A stretch of 64,000 bases of DNA from Xylophilus rhododendri (GTDB taxonomy: Bacteria; Pseudomonadota; Gammaproteobacteria; Burkholderiales; Burkholderiaceae_C): NCBI RefSeq assembly GCF_009906855.1, contig NZ_CP047650.1, positions 2,666,001 through 2,730,000 on the forward strand. Direction: 5' to 3'. The position numbers were made by a program, and so were the translations under genes. Under the pieces are notes generated by a model. It searched no databases and was not told the origin of the DNA. It worked only from the letters and a program-made list of their open reading frames with translations. Below are positions 37,565 to 46,089 of this stretch, piece after piece (position 1 is the stretch's first letter; each line of letters begins with the position of its first letter).

Positions 37565-38532
37565 GGATAGACGGCTGTTGCGGTTGGAAAAAGTGAAGGG
37601 GATGGGTCGATGCCCGCCAGAAGCAGAATGCGGCGCGCCATGCGGACGTTGGCCTCGTCAATCATTCGGCCGCCCAGCTGAACGGCGCCGAGCTTCTGGG
37701 CGCTGGCTTCGGCACTCGCGGCGATGACGGCTTGCGCATCGGCCACTTCCGCCGGTCCCGGCTCGAAAGCAAGACGGGTGGCTGCGATCTGGGAGGGATG
37801 AATGACCTGCTTGCCATCGAAGCCCATCGCTGATGCCTTGCGGGCGGAAGCTTCGGTGCGAATGGCGTCGCGGAAGGCGCCGCAAGGCCCGTCGATGGCG
37901 CGCAGGCCGAAGGCGCGGGCGGCAACCAGCACACGCATCATCGGATAGGCCCACAAGTCGAGTGCCACGCTCTCGAAGCTGCCGTGCTCGTCAAAGTCGC
38001 CATGGCGGTACATCGGCGGGGATTGGCCGACGTCCCAAGTGCGGGCACCGATGGACGCGGCAAAGTCGCCGACGCCAAAATGCAGCGCCTCCAAACCCAC
38101 TCCCTGGGTCGCAGCCAGGCTGTCGACCGCGACCAAGCCCCCGGCCGTCTCGATCAGGGCCTCCAGCCCAGGACAGGCATGGCCCCGGTCACGCGCAACG
38201 GGCGCTGCGATTTCATGCGCGGACCTCAGTTGCGCTTCATGCTCGACCTTCGGCAACAGGAAGGTGTCCAGCCGGGGCTCCCCGGCGAGCGCGCGCACCT
38301 CCTGCTCAAAGGTAGCGCTGCCTACGACATTGGTACGGACGCAAACGGTCTTGCCGCCCCAGTCCAACTGATGCAGGGCCTGCAACGCCCCGCCCAGCGC
38401 CTCGCCCTTTTGCTCGGGCGGCACGGAGTCCTCAAGATCCATGAAGACGGCATCGGCTTGACTCGCTGCCGCGCCTTTCACCATGGAGGCGCGGTGCGCC
38501 GGCACGGCAAGAAAGGTCCTGGTGCGCCTCAT
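37561..38532 (-). CDS. HpcH/HpaI aldolase / CitE-like CoA-ester lyase
   Basis: A 323-residue lyase of the CitE/malyl-CoA lyase family: RTFLAVPAHRASMV, ADAVFMDLEDSVPPEQK, LIETAGGLVAVDSLA and GFDGKQVIHPSQI. Members split malyl-CoA, beta-methylmalyl-CoA or citramalyl-CoA. In this operon, after methylaspartate ammonia-lyase and a CoA transferase, a beta-methylmalyl-CoA or citramalyl-CoA substrate is the best guess. It overlaps both neighbours by 4 bp. The precise substrate cannot be told from sequence. Confidence 0.88.
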   Translation of the reverse strand: MRRTRTFLAVPAHRASMVKGAAASQADAVFMDLEDSVPPEQKGEALGGALQALHQLDWGGKTVCVRTNVVGSATFEQEVRALAGEPRLDTFLLPKVEHEAQLRSAHEIAAPVARDRGHACPGLEALIETAGGLVAVDSLAATQGVGLEALHFGVGDFAASIGARTWDVGQSPPMYRHGDFDEHGSFESVALDLWAYPMMRVLVAARAFGLRAIDGPCGAFRDAIRTEASARKASAMGFDGKQVIHPSQIAATRLAFEPGPAEVADAQAVIAASAEASAQKLGAVQLGGRMIDEANVRMARRILLLAGIDPSPSLFPTATAVYP

Positions 38533-39668
38533 GCCGCAACTCCGGCCAGGACGGCGGCGGTGTGCTGACCGGGCGCAGGCACCGCTTTCATCACCGGCGA
38601 GACACCGCTGATCGTCAGCGACGGGAGCAGCACCCGTTGCGGCCCGAATGCGCTATCGACTTCGGCAAACCGGCCTCGCTGGACGAGTTGAGGGTGGCCG
38701 ATGAAGCCTTCGACATCGTTCAACTGCGCATTGGCAATGGATGCTTCGTCGAGCAAGGCCAATGCCTCGTCTGCCGTGACGGCTGCGAGGCGTTTTTCGA
38801 TGAGCAGCCGCAGTGCTTCGTGGTTATGCAGACGGGCCGGGTTGTCTTTGAACAAGGCCATGTCAGCCAGCGAATCGTCCTGCATGATGCGCGAGCAGAA
38901 GGCACGCCATTCACGCTGGTTCTGTATGCCGAAGAAAATCGTCTTGTCATCCCCTGTGCGAAATGGGCCGTAGGGCGCAATCGTCGCGTGTCGCAGTCCG
39001 CTTCGCTCTGGCGCTGCGCCGCTGCCCATGGCGTAGTACGCCGGGTAGCTCATCCATTCGGCGATCGCGTCGAACAGCGATGTTTCGAAGTGCAAGCCGG
39101 CACCGGTACGCGCCTTGCGCAGCAAGCCCATCAGGATGCCCTGCAGCAAGGCCATGCCACCAGCGATATCCACGATCGAAAGACCGCACTTGGCTGCTTG
39201 CTCGGCGCTGCCGTTGATGGAGACGAAGCCTGCCTCGCATTGCACCAGCAGGTCGTACGCCTTCTTGTCGCGGTACGGCCCAGTGCTGCCGTACCCCGAC
39301 AGATCGGCCGCGACAATGCCGGGGTGGCGCGACAGCACGGCCGCGCCGTCGAGTTCCATACGGGCAGCTGCGCCGGGCGCGAGGTTTTGAACCCAGACGT
39401 CGGCGGTCGAAAGAATGCGTTCCAGCGAATCCCGCCCTTCGGACGTTTTCAGGTCGAGCGCCACGCTTTCCTTGCTGCGGTTGGCCCAGAGGAACTGGCT
39501 GGAGAGGCCGTTGTTGGCCTTGTCGTAGGCGCGGGCGAAATCTCCCCCGTCCGGTCGTTCGACCTTGATGACCCGGGCACCCCAATCGGCCAGATGGCGG
39601 CTCGCCAGCGGCGCGGCGATGGCCTGTTCGAGCGAGACGACCGTGATTCCGGATAGAGGAAGGGACAT
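38529..39668 (-). CDS. Family III CoA transferase (CaiB/BaiF)
   Basis: A 379-residue CoA transferase: LSGITVVSLEQAIAAPLASR, DWGARVIKVERPDGGDFAR, the catalytic aspartate in KKAYDLLVQCEAGFVS, and GYGSTGPYRDK. Family III enzymes move CoA between carboxylates. It is the first gene of the operon, so activation of mesaconate (or citramalate) with CoA is the likely role. A LysR operator-like palindrome lies upstream at 39748. Codon use is less GC-biased than in the flanking genes. Confidence 0.9.
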   Translation of the reverse strand: MSLPLSGITVVSLEQAIAAPLASRHLADWGARVIKVERPDGGDFARAYDKANNGLSSQFLWANRSKESVALDLKTSEGRDSLERILSTADVWVQNLAPGAAARMELDGAAVLSRHPGIVAADLSGYGSTGPYRDKKAYDLLVQCEAGFVSINGSAEQAAKCGLSIVDIAGGMALLQGILMGLLRKARTGAGLHFETSLFDAIAEWMSYPAYYAMGSGAAPERSGLRHATIAPYGPFRTGDDKTIFFGIQNQREWRAFCSRIMQDDSLADMALFKDNPARLHNHEALRLLIEKRLAAVTADEALALLDEASIANAQLNDVEGFIGHPQLVQRGRFAEVDSAFGPQRVLLPSLTISGVSPVMKAVPAPGQHTAAVLAGVAA

Positions 39669-39747
39669 GGATTGCAGCGATAGAAAAGCGTTGCCCCGAA
39701 GGCTACGCAAACGCTGCAAATCCAGGAAATACGGAATCTCGAAAGGG

Positions 39748-39768
39748 GGTATGGGTAGAACCTATACC
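39748..39768. promoter_or_regulatory. Operator-like inverted repeat upstream of the methylaspartate operon
   Basis: GGTATGGG (39748-39755) and CCTATACC (39761-39768) pair at 7 of 8 positions around a 5-bp centre. It lies in the 123-bp gap between the LysR gene end (39792) and the CoA-transferase start (39668). It is the best candidate site for that LysR regulator. Confidence 0.5.
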
Positions 39769-39791
39769 TGCGCTGGCCTTTCGGTATCGGT

Positions 39792-40733
39792 TCAAACGGC
39801 AGATAAGCCAGGCGGGATTTCCAGGGCGCCGTCCCATCCGCCCTCCAGCCGCAAGGAGCGGCAATGCTCGACAACCAGGTGACGCACGGCATCGATGGCG
39901 GAACTGCCGACCGCGGATGTAGTCCAGCAGAGGCTGACGGTGCGGTGCATGTCCGGATCGAGCATGGCGAAATGCTGCAATCCATGGGCGCCGGCCAAGC
40001 CGGTCAAGCCTCGCGACAACACGGTGCCGACTTCGCCACCCGATGCAAGCTCCATCAACGCAGGGAGTGAATCGACATCCGCCACCGCGTTGAGCGAGGC
40101 CCCGGCGCGTGCGAAGGCCCGCTCCAAGAGTTGGCGCAATCCGTTGCCGGGGCCAGGCAGGACGAGCGGCACACCATCGAGTTGACGAATGCTGGTGACT
40201 GCCGAGGCGGCGGCCGAGCCCCTCTTGCTGTAGAAAGCCAACGCGTCGCGCAGGAGCGGAAAGGCTGCGATGCCGCGAGACTCGGCATCGCGAAACAACA
40301 CTGCGAAATCCAGCCGTCCACTGGCAAGCTGTTCGTCGAGGCTGCGACTCATGCTTTCGACCACATGCAGATGGATTCCCGGATGTCGTTGCCGGACCGC
40401 CCTGACCAATGGTGCGGCGAGCAGGGCTGCGACACTGGTCGGCAGTCCGATGGTGACCCGGCCGACCTCGTCGCCCACGCTGCTGGTGACTTCGGCGCGC
40501 AGTTGGTCGAACTGTCGGAGCAGTTGCCGAGCCCCACGGTACAGCGTATTGCCCGCCTCTGTTGGCGCAATGCCCTGCGAGTTGCGCAGAAGAAGGGCCA
40601 GACCGAGATCTGCTTCCATGGCCGCAAGCTGCTGGCTGAGAGACGGTTGCGCGATGTGCAACCTTTCCGACGCCTTCGAGAGACTTCCTGCGTCGACGAT
40701 GGCAACGAAATATCGGAGTTTGCGCAGGTCCAT
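39792..40733 (-). CDS. LysR-family transcriptional regulator of the methylaspartate operon
   Basis: A 313-residue LysR regulator beginning MDLRKLRYFVAIVDAGSLSKAS, with the recognition helix in HIAQPSLSQQLAAMEADLG, and an effector domain from GRVTIGLPTSVAALLAAPL. It lies just upstream of the four-gene operon on the same strand, with an operator-like palindrome between, so it probably controls it. The inducer could be methylaspartate or mesaconate, inferred from context. Confidence 0.92.
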   Translation of the reverse strand: MDLRKLRYFVAIVDAGSLSKASERLHIAQPSLSQQLAAMEADLGLALLLRNSQGIAPTEAGNTLYRGARQLLRQFDQLRAEVTSSVGDEVGRVTIGLPTSVAALLAAPLVRAVRQRHPGIHLHVVESMSRSLDEQLASGRLDFAVLFRDAESRGIAAFPLLRDALAFYSKRGSAAASAVTSIRQLDGVPLVLPGPGNGLRQLLERAFARAGASLNAVADVDSLPALMELASGGEVGTVLSRGLTGLAGAHGLQHFAMLDPDMHRTVSLCWTTSAVGSSAIDAVRHLVVEHCRSLRLEGGWDGALEIPPGLSAV

Positions 40734-40958
40734 ATCGGTGCTGGTTTTAACGGCGAATTTTCGGACATCCTGGGGGGTGTGGATTGCCAGCATAGCCATG
40801 AGCTGGCCTGGCACGCGACGACCAAGTCCGCCGACGCGCTCGTGCACAAACCCGGTCCAGCCTCCGTTTGCTCGGCATTCCGCGGCAAGGCGAGCACCAG
40901 ACGGCGAGCGCGCCGCGACTTGTATTCTTCGCATTCCCCACACAACGAAGACAACAAG

Positions 40959-42293
40959 ATGCCAGCAAGCCCTTCCCTCCCCCTTCGCCACCTCTGCTGC
41001 GCCATCGGCCTGGGCCTGGCCGTGCTGGCACCGGCAGCCCACGCCCAGACACCCACCCCAGCCATCCAGCAATCGGTAGACGCAGTCCGCAAAGCCCCAA
41101 CCGTCCGCCAAGTCCTGGACGACATCAAATCCGACCACGCCCGCACCGTCGATGAGTTGCGCACCCTGGTCCAAATCCCCGCCCCGCCTTTCAAGGAACA
41201 AAAGCGCGCCGAATACTTCCTCTCCCGCCTCAAGGCCCTCGGCCTGACCGACGCCTACATCGACAAGGAAGGCAACGCCATCGGCGTGCGCAAGGGCACG
41301 GGCCAGGGGCCCAAGCTGGTCGTGTCGGCCCACCTCGACACCGTCTTCCCCGAAGGCACCGATGTCACCGTGAAGGAGCGCGACGGCAAGCTCTACGCCC
41401 CGGGCATCGCCGACGACACCCGCGGCCTGAGCGTGCTGCTGTCCTGGATCAAGGCGCTCAACGAGCGCCAGCTGCAGACCGTGGGCGACATCGTCTTCGT
41501 CGGCAACGTGGGCGAGGAAGAACTCGGCAACCTGCGCGGCATGAAGGCCATCTTCCGCGACCACACCGACATCGACGGCTTCGTGGGCCTGGAGCCCGGC
41601 GTGGGCAATGTGGTGTTGAACCAGGGCACCGGCAGCCACCGTTTCGAGGTGGCCTTCAAGGGCCCGGGCGGCCACAGCTTCGGTGCCTTCGGGCAGGTGC
41701 CCAGCGCCATCCACGCCATGGGCCGGGCCATCGCGCATATCGCCGATGTGCAGGTGCCCACCGACCCCAAGACCACCTTCACCGTCGGCAAGGTCGGCGG
41801 CGGCACCTCGGTCAACGCCATCGCGGGCGATGCCAGCATGGCGATCGACATCCGCTCCAACGCGCTGCCCACGCTGCTGCAGGCCGAGAAGGACATCATG
41901 GCCGCGATCCAGCTCGGCGTGGAGGAAGAGAACCGGCGCTGGAACACGCCCGCCAAGATCACCGTGACCAGCACCCTGATCGGCGACCGCCCGGCCGGCA
42001 CCACCGCGCTGGACCAGCCCATGGTGCAAACCGCCTATGCCGCCATCGCGGCGGCTGGCGACAAGCCCAGCGCACGCGCCGGCAGCACCGATGCCAACGT
42101 GCCGATGGGCCTGGGCATCCCGGCCATGATCCTGGGCAGCGGCGGCAAGAACGCCGGCTCGCATGCGCTGGGCGAGTGGTTCGATCCCACCGATGCCTGG
42201 CAGGGTGCGCAGACGGGGCTGACCACCGTGCTGTCGCTGGTCGGTGTGCAGGGTGTGAGCCAGCCGGTGCTGGCGCGGCGCACGGCGCGCTGA
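40959..42293 (+). CDS. M20/M25 family metallopeptidase, exported
   Basis: A 444-residue protein with a signal peptide ending at AAHAQT. M20 marks: VVSAHLDTVFPEG (zinc His and catalytic Asp), GIADDTRGLSVLL, GNVGEEELGNLRG (catalytic Glu) and STDANVPMGLGIPAMIL, with the last metal His in NAGSHALGEW. A dimerisation domain is in the middle (GPGGHSFGAFG). It is probably a periplasmic di/tripeptidase or amidohydrolase. The long open frame upstream is read-through over the LysR gene; ATG 40959 gives the signal peptide. It is divergent from the LysR gene. Confidence 0.9.
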   Translation: MPASPSLPLRHLCCAIGLGLAVLAPAAHAQTPTPAIQQSVDAVRKAPTVRQVLDDIKSDHARTVDELRTLVQIPAPPFKEQKRAEYFLSRLKALGLTDAYIDKEGNAIGVRKGTGQGPKLVVSAHLDTVFPEGTDVTVKERDGKLYAPGIADDTRGLSVLLSWIKALNERQLQTVGDIVFVGNVGEEELGNLRGMKAIFRDHTDIDGFVGLEPGVGNVVLNQGTGSHRFEVAFKGPGGHSFGAFGQVPSAIHAMGRAIAHIADVQVPTDPKTTFTVGKVGGGTSVNAIAGDASMAIDIRSNALPTLLQAEKDIMAAIQLGVEEENRRWNTPAKITVTSTLIGDRPAGTTALDQPMVQTAYAAIAAAGDKPSARAGSTDANVPMGLGIPAMILGSGGKNAGSHALGEWFDPTDAWQGAQTGLTTVLSLVGVQGVSQPVLARRTAR

Positions 42294-42311
42294 GCGGCCG
42301 GGGCCGGGCTT

Positions 42312-42599
42312 TCAGGCGCCGGGGAGCATCCAGTCCTCGGCGCTGGCGAAGGCGCCTGATTCGCCCAGCTTGCGCAGGCCCACGTCGGAGATCCAGCCGA
42401 TGCGGTCCACGACCAGGCGCAGCACCTCCATGCGGGTTCGCAAGCCGTCCAGATCGTCCACGTCGGTGCTGAGGATGCCGTCTCTGGTCATACGCATGGC
42501 GGTACCGGCCAGCGAGCCGAGTTCGCGGAAAAGCTCTCGTGCCTGATCGACATCGGAGGGCGCGGGCGTGGGGAGGGACGGGGTCTGCGAGCTGTTCAT
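42312..42599 (-). CDS. Small hypothetical protein
   Basis: A 95-residue protein with no recognised family. The first 20 residues are rich in Ser, Thr and Pro (MNSSQTPSLPTPAPS); the rest is predicted helical (VDQARELFRELGSLAGTAM, VLRLVVDRIGWISDVG). The ATG at 42599 is preferred because AGGAA lies 8 bp upstream; the frame is open to 42773 but that part crosses several hairpins. No signal peptide or membrane segment is seen. It lies downstream of the chemoreceptor gene on the same strand, after a 304-bp structured gap. Confidence 0.65.
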   Translation of the reverse strand: MNSSQTPSLPTPAPSDVDQARELFRELGSLAGTAMRMTRDGILSTDVDDLDGLRTRMEVLRLVVDRIGWISDVGLRKLGESGAFASAEDWMLPGA

Positions 42600-42903
42600 T
42601 GCAACGGTTCCTGCACAGGAGATCACAAGGGAAGCAGCCGCCATTCCTTGCGAAGGAATGGCGGCGGCCCGAACAGGTTGGCGTACCGGTTGATAACTAC
42701 GATGAGCCGGCAGGGCGCGAGCCCTCCCATCCGAGCCGCCATAAAGCGAATCGAATGAAAAGGCCGCATCCATGCGGTCACATGTCTACGGCCTTGACCG
42801 TAGCTAACAAATCAGGACGCCAATCCCGGCCGCGCTTTTTTTGCGCGACGGCGGACTGTAGCCCAGCGGTCAGAGGCCAACAACCCTGCCCGGCCTCGCG
42901 GAA
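42600..42903 (-). other. Intergenic region with several hairpins, possible structured leader
   Basis: No convincing gene. A 13-bp perfect inverted repeat with a 3-bp centre lies at 42637-42665, 38 bp upstream of the small gene start. Further upstream, CCGCAT/ATGCGG (42764-42777) and CTACGG/CCGTAG (42786-42803) form short hairpins, while AAGGCCG (42760-42766) can instead pair with CGGCCTT (42789-42795), which would disrupt both. At 42831-42847 CGCGC and GCGCG flank seven T. A leader with alternative folds for the small gene is possible; no known riboswitch was recognised. Confidence 0.4.
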
Positions 42904-44382
42904 CTAGCTCCGCACGAACGCGCCCATCGCCCGCCCCAGCCGCTCGATCTCCGCGCGCATCTCGCTCGATGCCTCCGCCGAGGCGCTCGCCAGCGCGGCG
43001 TTCTCCTGCGTCATCGCCTCGATCTGCGCCACCGATTCGTTGACATGCGAGATGCCCAGCTGCTGCTCCGACGTGGCCGTGTTGACCTGGTCCATCAGCC
43101 CGGCCACCTTCTCCACCGAGGTGGCGATGCGCGCCATCGCGTCGCCCACGCCGGCCACCAGCTGGGCGCCGGAGCGCACCTGGGTGCTGGAGGTCTCGAT
43201 CAGCGCCTTGATCTCGCGCGCGGCCTGGGCGCTGCGCTGCGACAGGCTGCGCACCTCGCTGGCCACCACCGCGAAACCGCGGCCCTGCTCGCCGGCCCGC
43301 GCGGCTTCCACGGCGGCGTTCAGGGCCAGGATGTTGGTCTGGAAGGCGATGCTGTCGATCATGCCGACGATGTCGCCGATGCGGCTGGAGCTCTGGCTGA
43401 TCGCCTCCATGGTGGCCACCATCTCGCCCATCACCTGGCCGCCCTGGCGGGCCTCGCCGGTGGCGGCGGTGGCGACCTGGTTGGCCGCATGGGCGGCGTC
43501 GCGCGACAGGCGTGAGGTGGAGGCGATCTCCTCCAGGCTGGCCGCCGTTTCCTCCAGGCTTTCGGTGACGCGGCCGGTGCGCTCGCGCAGGCGTTCGCTG
43601 CCCTCGGCCACGCTGGCGGCGGTGCCTTCCATGTCGGTGGCCACGGCGTGTACTTCGTCCACCGCATGGCGGATGCGGCCGACGGCCTCGGCCAGGGCGC
43701 GCGGCTTGGGCATCTGCACGCGGATGCGCTCCACGTTGAGGTCTATGCCCTGGGCCGAGTTGATGGCGCTGACCAGCCGGGTCAGCTCCTGGCCGGCGCG
43801 CACCATGCGCTGCATGCGCACGCACAGCACCACCTCGATGCCGGTCTGCACCACCACGTAGAGGGCGTGCAGCAGCACCCGCTCCACGTCCGGCTGGGTG
43901 GTGCAGTAGAAGCCCAGGCCGGCGGCCTGCAGCCGGTCGAACAGCAGGTGGTGCACGGCGAACAGGGCGGCGGCGAAGACCACCACCCGCCAGTCGCGGT
44001 ACACCATCAGCAGGGCCAGGGTGACGAAGACGCCGAAGTGCAGTTCGATGGCGCCGTAGGCCAGCTGGATGTGCAGGGCCACCAGCGCCACCTGCACCAC
44101 CGCGATGGTGAGGCGCGAAGCCAGCGTGCCGCCGAAGAGCAGGTAGGCGGCGCCGGCCATCAGCGCCAGCAGCGCGGCGAAGCCGATGGCCGCGCCGGGC
44201 GCCGGATGGCGCAGCGCCAGCACGCCGGCGCCGGCCAGGCTGACCAGGATGGCGAAGAGCATCACCCGGTCGGCCTGGCGCAGGGACTGGTGTTCGTCCT
44301 GCACGGCAAGCGCCTTGTCGGCGGGGCCTTGCGGGCTGGACGGCGCCAGGCCCGCGCGGGTGAGGGCAAGCAATGAGGTCAT
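42904..44382 (-). CDS. Methyl-accepting chemotaxis protein with membrane-embedded sensor
   Basis: A 492-residue chemoreceptor. The N-terminal 200 residues contain about five to six hydrophobic segments (VMLFAILVSLAGAGVLAL, AIGFAALLALMAGAAYLLF, LTIAVVQVALVALHIQ, FGVFVTLALLMVY) and no large periplasmic domain. The signalling domain carries the hallmark IAFQTNILALNAAVEAARAG and GRGFAVVASEVRSLSQRSA. No HAMP domain or C-terminal CheR-docking pentapeptide is evident. The small periplasmic exposure suggests sensing of membrane or intracellular energy state, but that is inference. Confidence 0.92.
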   Translation of the reverse strand: MTSLLALTRAGLAPSSPQGPADKALAVQDEHQSLRQADRVMLFAILVSLAGAGVLALRHPAPGAAIGFAALLALMAGAAYLLFGGTLASRLTIAVVQVALVALHIQLAYGAIELHFGVFVTLALLMVYRDWRVVVFAAALFAVHHLLFDRLQAAGLGFYCTTQPDVERVLLHALYVVVQTGIEVVLCVRMQRMVRAGQELTRLVSAINSAQGIDLNVERIRVQMPKPRALAEAVGRIRHAVDEVHAVATDMEGTAASVAEGSERLRERTGRVTESLEETAASLEEIASTSRLSRDAAHAANQVATAATGEARQGGQVMGEMVATMEAISQSSSRIGDIVGMIDSIAFQTNILALNAAVEAARAGEQGRGFAVVASEVRSLSQRSAQAAREIKALIETSSTQVRSGAQLVAGVGDAMARIATSVEKVAGLMDQVNTATSEQQLGISHVNESVAQIEAMTQENAALASASAEASSEMRAEIERLGRAMGAFVRS

Positions 44383-44538
44383 GGCGGGGGCTCCGGCTGG
44401 AAACGGGCGGGGAAATCACGCGGTGAAGGCATGTTCCGGATTGCACATGATCGCGCGTTCATTCATCTTCGGAAAAGCCCTTGGTCGCGCCTTCATTTAG
44501 GCGGAACACGCTCGCTTGCGTGGTCGGGTGTGAGTACC

Positions 44539-44555
44539 CATCACGGATCGTGATG
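44539..44555. promoter_or_regulatory. Operator-like palindrome upstream of tcuA
   Basis: Perfect 7-bp inverted repeat CATCACG-GAT-CGTGATG, 61 bp before the tcuA start. A TACAGT at 44599-44604 might be the -10. No regulator gene is adjacent to the operon, so the protein that binds is unknown. Confidence 0.45.
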
Positions 44556-44616
44556 ACCTCATGTCGAAACCGGTCTTTCCGGCGGCGGGGGGCAAACCTA
44601 CAGTCGCGCCCACCCC

Positions 44617-46089
44617 ATGAAACACACCCCACAAAAATCCGCGGGGCCGGCCGTCGATGTATTGGTCATCGGCGGCGGCAACGCTGCCCTCTGTGCCGCG
44701 CTGATGGCGCGCGAAGCCGGCGCCTCGGTGCTGCTGCTCGAATCCGCTCCGCGCGAATGGCGCGGCGGCAATTCCATGCATGTGCGCAACCTGCGCTGCA
44801 TGCACGACGAGCCGCAGGACGTGCTGATCGACGCCTATCCCGAAGAGGAGTTCTGGCAGGACCTGCTGAAGGTGACCGGCGGCCTGACCGACGAGCACCT
44901 GGCCCGGCTGGTGATCCGCCACTCCAGCGGCTGCCGGCCGTGGATGCGGCGGCACGGCGTGCACTTCCAGCCGCCGCTGTCGGGCGCGCTGCATGTGGCG
45001 CGCACCAATGCCTTCTTCATGGGCGGGGGCAAGGCCCTGGTCAACGCCTATTACCGCAGCGCACAGGACCTGGGCGTGGAGGTGCGCTACGACAGCGCGG
45101 TCGAACGGCTGGAACTCGACAAGGGCCGCTTCGTGGCCGCCATCACGGCCAGCGGCGAACGCATCGCCGCACGGGCCTGCGTGATGGCCTGCGGCGGTTT
45201 CGAATCCAACATCCCCTGGCAGCGCGAGGCCTGGGGCCAGAACGAGCGCGGCGAGTGGCCGGCCGAGAATTTCCTGATCCGCGGCACCCGCTTCAACCAG
45301 GGCGTGCTGCTGAAGTTCATGCTCGAAGCCGGGGCCGACCGCATCGGCGATCCCACGCAGGCGCACTGCGTGGCGATCGATGCGCGGGCGCCGCTGTACG
45401 ACGGCGGCATCTGCACACGCATCGACTGCGTGTCGCTGGGGCTGGTGGTGAATCGCGATGCGCAGCGCTTCTATGACGAGGGCGAGGATTTCTGGCCCAA
45501 GCGTTACGCCATCTGGGGCCGCCTGGTGGCGCAGCAGCCGGGGCAGGTCGCCTATTCGGTGATCGACCAGAAAGCCATCGGCCGCTTCATGCCGCCGGTG
45601 TTCGACGGCACCAAGGCCGACACCCTGGAAGAACTGGCCGCCCTGCTCGGCCTGGAGCCCGCCGCCTTCGTGAAGACCGTGCACGACTACAACGCCGCCT
45701 GCCGCGTGGGCACCTTCGACCACACCGCGCTGGACGACTGCCACACCGAGGGCCTGACACCCGCCAAGACCCACTGGGCCCTGCCTTTGGACACCCCGCC
45801 CTTCTACGGCTACCCGCTGCGCCCCGGCATCACCTTCACCTACCTGGGCATGAAGGTGGACGAGACGGCCGCCGTGCGTTTCGATGGCCTCGCCAGCCCC
45901 AACCTCTTCGTGGCCGGCGAGATGATGGCCGGCAATGTGCTGGGCAAGGGCTACACGGCCGGCGTGGGCATGAGCATAGGCACCGCCTTCGGCCGCATCG
46001 CGGGCGTGGGGGCGGCGCGGGCTTGCGGCTATACGCATCCGGAGTTCGAAGAAGAGATGTCGGAGGTGAGCCATGCAGCAGCTCACTGA
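44617..46089 (+). CDS. tcuA: FAD-dependent tricarballylate dehydrogenase TcuA
   Basis: A 490-residue flavoprotein of the fumarate reductase/succinate dehydrogenase type: [23 protein letters not shown] (FAD-binding), [24 protein letters not shown] and [22 protein letters not shown]. It matches TcuA, which oxidises tricarballylate to cis-aconitate and passes electrons to TcuB, whose gene overlaps by 17 bp. It is the first gene of an eight-gene plus-strand operon. A different tricarboxylate-like substrate is possible given the unusual neighbours. Confidence 0.92.
   Translation: MKHTPQKSAGPAVDVLVIGGGNAALCAALMAREAGASVLLLESAPREWRGGNSMHVRNLRCMHDEPQDVLIDAYPEEEFWQDLLKVTGGLTDEHLARLVIRHSSGCRPWMRRHGVHFQPPLSGALHVARTNAFFMGGGKALVNAYYRSAQDLGVEVRYDSAVERLELDKGRFVAAITASGERIAARACVMACGGFESNIPWQREAWGQNERGEWPAENFLIRGTRFNQGVLLKFMLEAGADRIGDPTQAHCVAIDARAPLYDGGICTRIDCVSLGLVVNRDAQRFYDEGEDFWPKRYAIWGRLVAQQPGQVAYSVIDQKAIGRFMPPVFDGTKADTLEELAALLGLEPAAFVKTVHDYNAACRVGTFDHTALDDCHTEGLTPAKTHWALPLDTPPFYGYPLRPGITFTYLGMKVDETAAVRFDGLASPNLFVAGEMMAGNVLGKGYTAGVGMSIGTAFGRIAGVGAARACGYTHPEFEEEMSEVSHAAAH

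Noticed and set aside
42650..42673. A PIP-like pair TTCGG-N14-TTCGC upstream of the small gene at 42312-42599
   Set aside because: Spacing is 14, not 15, no YANNNT -10 lies 30-32 bp downstream, and the half-sites are part of the 13-bp hairpin.
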